Assembly: GCF_002443255.2 (NCBI RefSeq)
Contig: NW_019211457.1
Location: forward strand, 15,548,374 to 15,612,373
DNA length: 64,000 nt
Direction: 5' to 3'
DNA from: Varroa destructor
Lineage: Eukaryota > Arthropoda > Arachnida > Mesostigmata > Varroidae
This document shows positions 12,001 through 22,130 of this stretch, piece by piece. Every line of letters starts with the position of its first letter. Position 1 is the first letter of the stretch. The notes beneath the pieces are model-generated. The model ran no database searches, had not been told where the DNA came from, and worked only from the letters and a program-made list of their open reading frames with translations. Both the position numbers and the translations under genes were made by a program.

Positions 12001-13524
12001 AATCTATAGGATGGACCACGTTTAGTATAGTTTTGTGCTGATTTGCTGCATTCACGTGGAGTAGGTACGCATTGATACTAGCGGCGCGGATGTTTTGGCA
12101 GAAGTTTTGCCGAGGTTAATTTTAATGATAATGAGAATGTGATTTAAGAATTAAGAGGTTAGGTAAACGTTCTATGAACGTGAACAGCCGCGTGAGACAG
12201 GTGAGGAGTTGCGATAAAAAGAGTTAAGATAATAATTTTGGCTCACTAACTATTGCGATGTGTTATTGAAACAGAAATCAGCGTGCGCGATTCGTTCATA
12301 TTCAATTTAATAACTAATAATAGTAATATTAGTAATGTTCATATATAAACTCGTGTTTAGAACATCTTATTCTAATGTTTAAAAATTAAAAAGGTAACTA
12401 CTTTAATTCACGCTGGCAGATAACACGGCCCGATTATATGGTATTTTTTTGCAGGGGGTGAATGTGTACTCTAATGTGTAGTGTGCTTCATCGACATTTA
12501 CGGGCTGAAATTCTACTTCTTCGGACATATCGCTGAAAAAGACTGCATCTATTAATTGACCGTTCTCGATGAATCCCTAACGTAAAAGTATTTTATATGT
12601 GACGGAAAAGGTCTTATGATGATGAAAGTAACAAAAAGATAATTCGATAAATCACCGTAAGAAATACACCCGGTTAGGAAGCAGTTAGTGATATAGAAGG
12701 TACAAGAGAATATTTTCCGACCGGCAAACGCTCATGTCTAACGGCCATTATTTTGAAAGACCAATAATATGTCACTTGTTAGGTGTCAATAGTGGTAACG
12801 TCAGAGTGTTATCGGTACGCTAAAGTTAACATCAGTCATGACTTTAATTAATAATAATAATGTTTCCGGGAGTCGACTCTAATTCCATAGCTAGGTTCAC
12901 TATATGGTATTATATGGTACCAGCTGGTGCTGATTGCAGGATCTGGCTTTGATCATATGAATCAAACTGGTTATTTATGGTAAATAAATAGATGCATGCA
13001 AGATATCTCATACGATTTCAGCTCTGTTCCAAACATTCTAAAAATTAGATATAGATTCCTCTGGCAAAAATCTCTGGCAGCCGCTCAAAGAGAGATTTTC
13101 AATTAAATTTATCCACAAGCTTCACATATGTTTGCATTTAGAAAAGCCAGTACGCTACGCTCTTCTCATCATATACACATCGTCACACGTCATCAGATTC
13201 ATTACATGGCAGGTCGATCAATTTAGTAAATGATATGACTGATATACGAAGAGATACGTCCATTTATATCTGGCTATATCAGTTAATAGTACTGAGGAAG
13301 AGATGATCATACAAACCTTGATAATTTTATTGTATACTATTAATTCTGCTCACAATCTGAGTATTAGCAGACTCATCTGTTAGGACCTGTCAAAGATAAC
13401 GGCTGAACAAATACCTCATCTTCCAATGAAAACTTTTCTTCGTCGAAATCAGAGCCAGTTTGAATAATAAAAATAGTAAGAAAACAAAGATACGCTTAAG
13501 CCTTTGTATAGATATTGACGAAAT
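9040..13524. other. AT-rich non-coding stretch (PKC intron 1 side)
   Basis: AT-rich DNA downstream of the PKC exon on the minus strand. It carries a short CA run at 9597-9611, an AT/T microsatellite at 9944-9974 and several ATTA-type low-complexity patches. Frames at 10154-10366, 10578-10826, 10736-10987 and 11073-11339 show no domain and no matched splice sites. Confidence 0.5.
9944..9974. repeat. (AT)n then poly-T microsatellite
   Basis: An uninterrupted AT dinucleotide run merges into an 11-base T run. Confidence 0.9.
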
Positions 13525-13530
13525 CCTTAC

Positions 13531-13752
13531 CAAATAAAATCCTTGCAGTGCGAGCAGAAGGTTGGTTGCTTAAAGAAGCGTGGTAGGAACTTGTGGTCTT
13601 TGACGACGAACACGTTCTTCTTTTTTAGGGCTCCCTTTCGGGCGCGCAGTCTGAAGCCGCCTTCGACGGATCCACCGCCGGAGTGGTTCATCGTGAGCCC
13701 CATATCTCCCCCCGTACCCTCGCCACTCGAGTTTGTGTCGCCTTCACTCATT
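13531..13752 (-). CDS. Conventional protein kinase C, first coding exon
   Basis: This exon encodes the start of a PKC, a lipid- and calcium-regulated serine/threonine kinase that moves from cytosol to membrane. From the ATG at 13749-13751 it gives a 74-residue N-terminus. Residues 1-33 are a Ser/Gly-rich leader. Residues 34-46 contain the pseudosubstrate ([12 protein letters not shown], with Ala in place of the phospho-acceptor) that blocks the catalytic cleft when inactive. Residues 53-74 begin the first C1 domain: His53, then 12 residues, then Cys66-x2-Cys69, the correct zinc-ligand spacing. The strongly conserved PTFCSHC and DFIW identify the conventional PKC class. A donor (TTTG|GTAAGG) splits the Trp codon, leaving phase 2; exon 2 should start with the Gly-Phe-Gly-Lys-Gln motif. 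An acceptor (TTATCCGATTCCAG) lies one base before the ATG, so an upstream exon exists. Third positions are GC-rich. The remaining C1, C2 and kinase domains are not in the window. This start is kept because family members begin at about this distance from the pseudosubstrate. Confidence 0.93.
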
Positions 13753-14908
13753 CTGGAATCGGATAAAGTGAGACTGATGTGATAGAATATTTATTATAAT
13801 AGCGAAACGTTTACTTGGTTACTAGAATTACTAAGTAGTCGCGTATGACCTAGCGATGTCACGATAGTTGGGTAATATATTGCATACACGAAATAATTCA
13901 AAAATGACTTTTAGTGCACTATATCATACGCTTACTACTTAGTAATGTAATAACCGACAATTTTTTGTGATCTAAGCGTTTCTATGAATAACAAACAAAA
14001 ATATTTTTTTATTTCATTAACAAGCTGATAATGATGCATTTTCGTTACAGATCCGCAATCGAATTGTACAATTTATTGGCACGATCTGCTGTTCAATATC
14101 AATGTATGATTATTATTTTATTGCTTCAGGCTTTTTATTGTCATTATTATTATTTTATACGGTGAAGAACTGTTTGTGTTTCGAGGTTGCTTTCACGTCG
14201 ACATGCCTTTGTCAGCGCATGTAGCATAAGACAGATCAACGTGCACATACTTTAAAATAACAACCTCATTATAACTAGCTTCTTCTAATGTCTTCAGCGA
14301 TAACTATCATACGTTTATAGTATTGAACAATTAGCCAAGAAAAATATATTGAGTTCAGAACATTGCTGTAGGCTGGTTAATTGATGGAAGAAATTGGAAC
14401 GGTGAAGTTTCATTATTCGTTCGGACACTCCTTCGACGGCTATTGATCGCTAATGAAGTTAATTTGAGGGTGTAACTTTTGTACCGGTTGTCGGTAAAAG
14501 GACGCCTCGTATCGACGCCGAACGTTGCCATTTTCACGAATTGAAGCTTGCCTGTGCGTTTACATCTGACTGAACCGAAAGTCTTTAACTTGGAAAAATG
14601 TCGAGTGAACAAAAGACGCGACACGTGTCACATAATGCGCGGCGTAGTACCACTGGTAAGAAAGCCGAATCCCCCTCTGATCAAGCGACAAACAACCAAA
14701 TACCCAAACTTTCACGGGTTCATGCATATACATCATAAGGTTCGATTTAGGGTAACCTTTTAACAGACAGGGGACCTGCACAAAGGTATAATAATAGTAG
14801 TAATAACAATAATAGCAGTAGATATAGGGTATTGAGCGTTTTCAATTAATATATTTAGAAAACGAGCATTAACGAAGAGCGAACTCACAAGGGAGAGCTT
14901 GCACCTAC
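13753..14908 (-). other. Intron between PKC upstream exon and first coding exon
   Basis: Bounded on the minus strand by CAG|GTAGGT at its 5' side and CCAG|A at its 3' side, length 1156 bases. It contains ATTATT low-complexity runs near 14140. Frames at 14355-14781 on both strands are not supported. Confidence 0.5.
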
Positions 14909-14984
14909 CTGCTCGGTCTGCCTCCGGTGTACTCAAAGCTAAAACTGCGCGGCGGTTCTACGTCTTTTATGAGGGCGCCCTTCT
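14909..14984 (-). CDS. PKC upstream exon, in frame with the PKC start
   Basis: A 76-nt exon candidate with an acceptor (TTTCTGCTCCCTAACGCTTACAG, including a CCTAAC branch-like site) and a good donor (GAGCAG|GTAGGT). Of its three frames only one is open. That frame reads KGALIKDVEPPRSFSFEYTG and onward, begins after two bases of a split codon and ends AG|. Splicing to the PKC exon gives AG|A then ATG, so the frame runs straight into the PKC start codon. Third positions are GC-rich. Two readings fit: a 5' UTR exon that is open by chance, or an alternative N-terminal extension of PKC. Because typical conventional PKCs start near the downstream ATG, UTR is the safer reading, with extension a real possibility. 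The preceding exon must end in phase 1. Confidence 0.45.
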
Positions 14985-15009
14985 CTGTAAGCGTTAGGGA
15001 GCAGAAATG

Positions 15010-15032
15010 ATTTTGTCTAACCAAGACAAAAT
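15010..15032. repeat. 9-bp hairpin just upstream of a PKC-strand acceptor
   Basis: ATTTTGTCT and AGACAAAAT are exact reverse complements around a five-base loop. On the minus strand the hairpin ends about 25 bases before the acceptor of the 14909-14984 exon, in the branch-point region. An effect on splicing is only a suggestion. Confidence 0.6.
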
Positions 15033-15546
15033 TTCTAATTAGTTCACTCCCTTACTCCTCTCCACCACTCTTAACCATAGGTCATCTACGGCTGAAGGAC
15101 TGTGCAGCTTCTATTGTAAGTCGTTTCCTTCAATGGCACCGATATTCTTATATACTGCCTATATACATCTGTTAGAAGCCACTTGATCAGTGCTGTTTAC
15201 ATTTTGGCCAGGTCCAAAGTAGGCCTCTCCTTAACAAACCTGCTTTATAGCTTGCAATGGGCGCTGAAGACGGCACCTAATGCACACCCATCTTAGCCTG
15301 TCCCTCGTCCATTACTTCTCCTGTATGGCGTTAACTGGGTAGCCGTGAGTACGTCGATTCACTTGACGTTGTTTCACCCTGCTGTACTAACTTTGAAGTC
15401 GAGGTCCCGGGTTATTTGTCAGGCCTCATTGCGAGAAGTAACTCGGTCTCAACGAATTTCGTCGATGTTCCCAATATTCGAGTGACTCGCAAACGTGTTC
15501 TCTTTAGCCTTTCTTACGCGTTCCCGAATGTTGTACATGCATTGTA

Positions 15547-15735
15547 TTATCGGCGTAATAGGTTAGCAGAGCGGTCGAATGCCGCCGTATGAAAATCGAT
15601 GGGCGTACTCTTACGATACTTACACTGTCCGTATGCTGTCGATCTATTTCGGTGCGATTGATTTGCCTTAGCTTTTAGTTTTGTTTCTAGCATACAGTTG
15701 AATCGTATCGGTACATGTTCCGTGCAGATTCTCAT
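15547..15735 (-). CDS. Weak exon candidate with good donor
   Basis: From an ATG at 15733-15735 the minus frame runs to a strong donor (GACAGT|GTAAGTATC near 15618), leaving phase 1 with a T. Joined to the 14909-14984 exon this would create a TAG stop, so it cannot be the coding exon preceding it. The peptide is basic (LKAKANQSHRNRS) and unrecognised. Possibly an alternative 5' exon or noise. Confidence 0.1.
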   Translation of the reverse strand: MRICTEHVPIRFNCMLETKLKAKANQSHRNRSTAYGQCKYRKSTPIDFHTAAFDRSANLLRR

Positions 15736-17320
15736 CGACTTTGCTTTGCAATGATTACTTTGTTCGCTGTATGTTGGATCATTCTAGCCTTTTAGCTTCG
15801 TGACCTGTCTCTATGAGACCGCCGGACACGATGACTATAAGGCCGAACATGTTGTCGATGCCCTTGGGTGAATCCAGCTCCACGGCCATATGGAACAACG
15901 ATTGAATAAACTACTTATCCCACTAGCGCACTTTTCCTTCATTTTCCAAATCTCACTCTTGCTGATAAGGTAGAAGCCTAAACCTTATCCATGTTTTTCA
16001 CTGCACACATCCATTTCTAACCTGCGTTAGCACAACTAGAGCACTCTAGTCCTTCTGGTTCACTTACGCTTCTACTTTGCTGTTACCAATATTTACGTAA
16101 CAACTTCTGAAAACCCAGCGTTTCCGCCCTTTTCATTTTCCCCATTACATTATACCTGTCCCGCGACCTTTAATTCATTTTTAGGTGACTTCACCGTAAC
16201 AATGGGTTGACATCAGGATCTCCAAGCAACCGATGTCAAGCAGGGTTAGCAGTCTGTTCGGCCTGGATTGACGACACCGAGGTAAAACTCGATTGACAAC
16301 TGAATCGTTGTAGACGGCCGTCTGGATGCTTCAGCAGATCTGTATCGTTATCTTTGAACCGGCCGCTGCTTACCATACTGGTCAAAATTTATATCAGCTT
16401 ATGCCGATCAGCCCCACATTTCCCTCAGCAATACACGCTATACATTCAATGGTGTAATACATATAGCAGAATGCAAGACAGCTCCTCGTTCGTGGAGTCG
16501 TTGGAATTGTTTCGTTCGTCCTTGTCCTGTCTTCGCTGTGCATTATATTTACTCCTCATTTACTAGGACGCCCTGCGCTGTCGGGATGGCAGGAAGTAGA
16601 TTCAGACGATCTACGGCGCGAGAAGCGACGTGAAACTTCAAAACAGTTAAAACAGCTTCAGCAGTAGAAATCAATAACATTATATAGCTGTAAAGAGGAA
16701 CATGGTAGCGAGGCTTTCGATGTCAACATTCATTTGGCACCGGCACTTAGCCGACCATAAGCACAACAGATATAGTAGCGGTTAGGGTAAAACTGGTCGT
16801 GCCAAGCAGTGAGGCCAACGTTATCATGAAGAGGTTTAAGCCCAGATATTGACAATAGCTAATGGCTAATTCATGTAGCAATTAACAGGTGTCAACTGGT
16901 CGTCGGAGATACTGTCTAGGTACGCGCAGTCAGTTCTTCTCATTTGTACGCTGTTATTTCTTCGAAGATAATTCCTATATGCTTGTTATTTAGATATTGT
17001 CGTTGTCATATACACGTATTTCTGACATCCTATTGCATGACGCAGATCATTTCCAACAATAACTGCTATAGCAAGCAAGCTTGTTCCTCTTTGCCATAAG
17101 CTTAGAATCTACTAAATTCCTACAAGGAAAGTGCTTTCAGGCTACTTCTTATGAAATTTTACGCGCATCTCTCAAATAACTAACCCCTTCGCTAAATGCA
17201 GGACTAAAACTAATCAAAACATTTCGAAAGGGAAGAAACTTTAACAATAAAGCTAAATAAACTGAAGCACCATTTTTGATTTGCGACTGTTTTTTTAAAA
17301 AATACAATTTGTATTCGATA

Positions 17321-17776
17321 ATGTACACACCTAAAACCACAAGAGTTCAAGAGGACAAGCATTACGGGCAAGGCGTTATGACTGGACCAATTCGCTTCAA
17401 CGGATTATCGACACTAAAAGGCCTATTAAGCATCCAATCCACTTGTTGCTTGCCGTTCACGCGGTTATTTAGCCGAGTTCCGCGAAGCAGCCCATTGGAG
17501 CGATCCATTGTTTGTCACGTCAGGGCCTTGCCCGTAACGGTAGACACTGGCCTCTGGCATTTAAGGGTCTTGTTCTTGTCGGGGCAGGGATCCAGCCTAT
17601 TCACTTCTATATTTGAATTCCGGCTGTATAAATCTTTCATTCTAAAATGCTGTTCCATTTATGATGTATGTATTCCTTCCACATTGTATAATTCTGTCAC
17701 AGTCAAACTAAATAATTTGACAAGCCATAGAAATTTGGATATAGGTGTTTGTGTGTGTGTGGGGGGGGGCAAATAA
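17321..17776 (+). CDS. Uncharacterised open frame ending in a microsatellite
   Basis: A 151-codon frame from an ATG, longer than most random frames in this window. It contains no recognised domain and its last ten codons are the GT/G repeat at 17746-17769 (IGVCVCVGGGK), which is unlikely in a conserved protein. No splice sites or poly(A) signal support it. Confidence 0.13.
   Translation: MYTPKTTRVQEDKHYGQGVMTGPIRFNGLSTLKGLLSIQSTCCLPFTRLFSRVPRSSPLERSIVCHVRALPVTVDTGLWHLRVLFLSGQGSSLFTSIFEFRLYKSFILKCCSIYDVCIPSTLYNSVTVKLNNLTSHRNLDIGVCVCVGGGK
17746..17769. repeat. GT repeat followed by G run
   Basis: A short GT dinucleotide run leads into nine consecutive G. Confidence 0.85.
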
Positions 17777-19677
17777 ACTGCTATTTCTGACGGCGCTCCT
17801 ATTAGCTGACACTAAGCCTAAGGATGACCCAGGTGGCTTTGTGAATAGTACGTATGCTTCGTGGTTTTTGTTTTTATTATATGAGGTTCAAAACTGGCAA
17901 TGGAAATCCTTCGGTGTCAATGCTCCAACTGAAAGTTTCGTCCATGTTAGCAGTATGGAAAGATCTCTTCCTCTTGTTATAAAAAGTATGTCCCTATTAT
18001 ATTACATAAATCTATTATTATATTTAATAATGCATTTAATATTATTATTCTCATAATTTTGCTCCCTATTGGTAACGAATAGGTGTAGAAATCCGTTCTA
18101 CTGTGGTTTATTTAACAGTGTTTATGCCCATGTAATTTGATGCATTCGTTCCTTTTGAGCCTACATTGAATACCTTATGAAAAAGGGCGTGAGAACTGAA
18201 CGGCGTCTATCTCTTTATATAAACGCCTATTTTCAACAACTGATGCTACTACAACTACAGCCTTAGCGGTGTCTGACGGACGTGTACTTCATCACATTGT
18301 GTTATATAGAGCGTTATATAATAGAGCGTTTCTCAACGACTGATCTTTTTTATCGTGTGTCTTTTGTATTGCCGGCGTCATGTCAGCTGGTTCTCTACCG
18401 CTTCCTCGACGGATCTCTCATATCAATGACAATGACTTGCTGACAAAATTGACGATTCAGTTATGGAGCATTTCATTTTCGAGAACGTGAATGAAACGCT
18501 CTCTTGTTTTTGTAAAGTACTTGTATTTGTTTAGAACAATCATTCGTGGCATTCGGAGCTATTCGACGTTAACTGAAAGCGTATATGAGCGCACTTGTGG
18601 ATGTGTAACACTTCATGTAGTCTCATCTTTTTGAAGTTACTTATGCATGTTTAGATATCAGCAACAGAAAGAGTGTTACCGGTCTTATTGACGGTATATT
18701 GTTGTGATTCATCGACTACTGGTATCTTTCTAGATATGTTTTGCTTTGTCTATCGTGCAAGTTATCATATGAAACTACACGACATGTTAAGGGTGTCAGT
18801 ATGTTCGGAACATTAGTAGCAGGCGCGACAACTGAAGAAAGAGTGGAAGATTTGCTAAAGATCTAAAAATTTGTGTTCCTCACTTTTCCTGTTGTTATGC
18901 TATGCATCACCGCGTGCTGCGTGACATGCATCTTCCGCAGGCAGTGCATGGCCTATTCCACCAATAACATCGTCAAATGAGCACCAGCTATCGTTTAGCC
19001 TGCAGCCAGGGTCTTCTTTCTTCAAAATCTAAGAACTGCTTGATGTGTAGAGGCTGTATAGGGGAATGCACAAAGACAGATAATCCCGTGTTTTACGTCC
19101 AAGGGCGATTTAGGAGCAGTACGTTTACTTAAAAGTCAGAAACAGTGACATAAAAAAATTCGCGCGTATATCAGCCCTGCACGAAAGGAGTTGACACATG
19201 GAACAACCGGAAAAGCAACCAAGTGGCAAAGGCTTTACCCACTCAACTAAATTAGTGCAGGCCGCATTCTGCACGATTCAATATATTGCAGGGATGAATG
19301 TGACATCCATAATAAATTAACTAATTAGCTGCTTTTGCCCATTTTGAAACTTTTCTCTACAATCTCTTCGTTGGCAACTCATTGTAGTCCGCGTAAGAAG
19401 TTCGGGCCTGTGGGATATTCCTCTGTATTGCCGTTGGTAATATATAGCATCGTTGTCCTTTTGACATACTCCTATAAACGAACGCACAGAACATAATGGC
19501 CGTCAAAGAGCTGATACCAGGGCGTGCAACAGTGTAACAGTTTTATTCGATGGAAGTTCCGACGACAAACGTTCAGCTGCCCTGACTCGTTGGTGCAAAC
19601 GTGATGGCCCATCGAAGGGCTAAGTTACTAACTCTACAGACGTTTTCATCCAATTTGTTTTTCTTGTTTCTATACAG

Positions 19678-19895
19678 AAGGGCTTGCATCGGCAGCGCTC
19701 GAACAATGCCCACCAATCGAAGGAACCAGAATAGCCTTCACTTCTTGGACCTTCGTGATGCATGTGCCTCCATACAGGATTGTCGATAATGCTAGGTTGA
19801 GCTCGCTTAGCCTCGCGTCAAACAGCTACCATCATGGGGTGGAAGCGACAGGCATCGAAGAAACGCGCAACCACATAACCCTTCGGTCAGTTTAG
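19678..19895 (+). CDS. Candidate terminal exon, unknown protein
   Basis: A very strong acceptor (TTGTTTTTCTTGTTTCTATACAG) is followed by a 71-codon open frame (starting two bases in) to a TAG at 19893-19895. The peptide includes GTRIAFTSWTFVMHVPPYRI and SSLSLASNSYHH. A second frame is open for 36 codons and a third for 18, so the frame is uncertain. No family is recognised. It would lie antisense within the putative PKC intron. Confidence 0.2.
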
Positions 19896-21452
19896 CTGGC
19901 AAAGGATTAACAACACTTTTGACGCTACCCAACTTTAAAGATGGCCTTTAGATAGTGCTCTGCAAGGAGACGAACCTAGCTAAAGATTAAGTTAACGAGC
20001 GAATTGTTAACTTCTTTTCTTAAAAACCAGGAACAGCGGTTTGAAAGGCGCAAAATTCGCTGAAATAAAATAGCGCCAACGCTCGGGGGCGAGACGGCGG
20101 ACGAGAACGTGATAACCTAGCGCGATGTCATATTGTTGATGCTTACAGCACAAATCGTGCTGGATGGGTAAAGCGCTAAATTGTAACGATTTGGTGAATC
20201 TTTAGAATAAACAGTAACTAAAGTAAGTATCAATTAAGAGGAAATAATCAAAGGAAAGGCAGATTTCACCTTAAAAAGGTGCAGGGGCAACCTATGCCGA
20301 ACGCCGTCAGGTATTCTGTGGTTTAACGCATATTTTTTAAGTGTTTATGTTTGTCAATACTAGGATCCTGTAGACGTACCTAATATACTGATTCGACCAA
20401 GCTTGGACTGCAATATATGACAGAAAGTACATGAATGTTCTGTTTTGAAAATTAGAACGTTTTCCCTCGACTGTAATAATAGACCAGCGTATCCCGACGT
20501 GGTCCGGATATTGTATTCGTAGACGTCAACGAACCTAGTGCTGTGTTGCTATTCACAAACTAGGTAGCCCGATACCGCCTGAACACCGTGTAATCGTGAT
20601 CGAACGCATTACATGTAGTTTAATCTTCGATTCGTCTTCTTTCCAGTATGACCCAACGTATCCCAATACTTAACACTGAGCTGTATCTTTGGACAAATAT
20701 TTTTAAAATATACATCCATGTGTAGATCCACTGAGAACTCTGCTTGGAGGAAGTTCGCTATCATGCTTGAGTACTCTGTTTAAAAGGGAAAAATTCCATT
20801 CCATAAGTTCCTAAGGAACTAGGCGCAGTAGCGCTATAGCAACGCAGTTATTGAACGGGACAGAAATACTAATATTGGCCCCGCTGTCGTAAGGCGACCG
20901 ACCCCGGTGTTAAGTGGCTCACATCTCTTCCACAGGAGCTCGATTTCTTTGGCCTTTGTCAAATCCTAGAGTTCGAGACCTCGAAACCTGCTGTTCACTA
21001 ATAGCTCCTTTGTCATAACGAACATGAGGTGATTGAGTATCTCGGTTACGAAATGTTTATTTGCCAAATTTCCAAAGGACGGACACTCACAGCCACAGAT
21101 AAGCTCCAGAGCATATCCCAAAGGTGCTACCAGTCAGAACGACCCCTAATCATTGTTGAGACGACAAGCTGCAAGAATTCTGCATTTGTCCAAGAAGAGG
21201 GCAGGAACCAACCGAACGTGCTGCCGAGCGTACCAGACTTGCGGTGTTTCTGAGGAAGAATTTTAGAACTAGAGTTAGCGGAAGCACATGTAAAAATGTG
21301 AGACTGCTAAGGCGTATGGCTTCGTTTGTATACGTTTGATATGGTAGCTCGGCTGTCCAAGACAACGTCCGCTATAGGCTGCGACCCAGTGAGGATGTGC
21401 GCTTTACAACCAGGACTGTATGGACTAGTGCAACCACCTAGTATAGTCATGT

Positions 21453-21740
21453 TTAATCATGGCGAGAAGGGTAAGGGACCGTAGAAGAAAGTAAATGAGG
21501 TAGGAAGAAATTATTTAATACATCTTGAGGCACCTCCGTTGCGTTGCTTCTCGACAAGGGAGAATTTGTTTGACAAGAATCGAGCATCAAGTGGTCGTTA
21601 GTCGGTAGAGTCACGGGGAAATCATTGGTCAACGGGGAAAGCGAAAGACAAGGTGGGCTGTTGCCTTCCTCGAGTCTATCTTCTTTCAAGCAGGTTTTGT
21701 TCCTTGGGCGGGCAAGTAGGGGGGCTGCAAGACTTCCCAT
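21453..21740 (-). CDS. Uncharacterised open frame
   Basis: A 95-codon ATG frame, rich in Ser, Pro, Leu and Asn, with mildly GC-biased third positions. It overlaps a plus-strand frame of similar length. There is no recognisable domain, splice context or poly(A) signal; probably non-coding, listed because composition is a little more protein-like than neighbours. Confidence 0.12.
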   Translation of the reverse strand: MGSLAAPLLARPRNKTCLKEDRLEEGNSPPCLSLSPLTNDFPVTLPTNDHLMLDSCQTNSPLSRSNATEVPQDVLNNFFLPHLLSSTVPYPSRHD

Positions 21741-21934
21741 TTGCGTGGCACCCGAGTTACAACATCAGAAAGAAAGAGTTCCTCCGGTCTCCCTCACTCT
21801 ATGACACAATGGAGCGTGACCGCGTTCGACTGGTTTGTCCACTCGGTCCCTCTGTAATTACATGCTTTGATCGGAGATCTCGTACCTGCCATTGTTGTAT
21901 TAATAACTACTGCCATTTTTTTTTTTCTACATAG

Positions 21935-22130
21935 ATACAATGCGCTGACTAGAAACCCGGCCTCAGTTTTCAAGGATTTGCAGCAGCAACGCCTTATATA
22001 TAGTTTGCAACTCTATGTCAGCCTGAATGTTGTTGCTGCCGCTATTCCTGGGCCATTCATCCACAGTCGGTCAGCTTTTTGTCATTTAGCTTTTAACAAG
22101 TGTCACACAAATATATATGAAGAGATATAA
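21935..22130 (+). CDS. Weak exon candidate after a strong acceptor
   Basis: A long pyrimidine tract and TACATAG precede a frame open to TAA at 22128-22130. It includes NPASVFKDLQQQRLIYSLQL and a hydrophobic run (SLNVVAAAIPGPFI). No donor or family match; AT-rich at its end. Confidence 0.13.

Noticed and set aside
15547..15735. Exon with GTAAGTATC donor as the coding exon before the PKC upstream exon
   Set aside because: The join creates an in-frame TAG.
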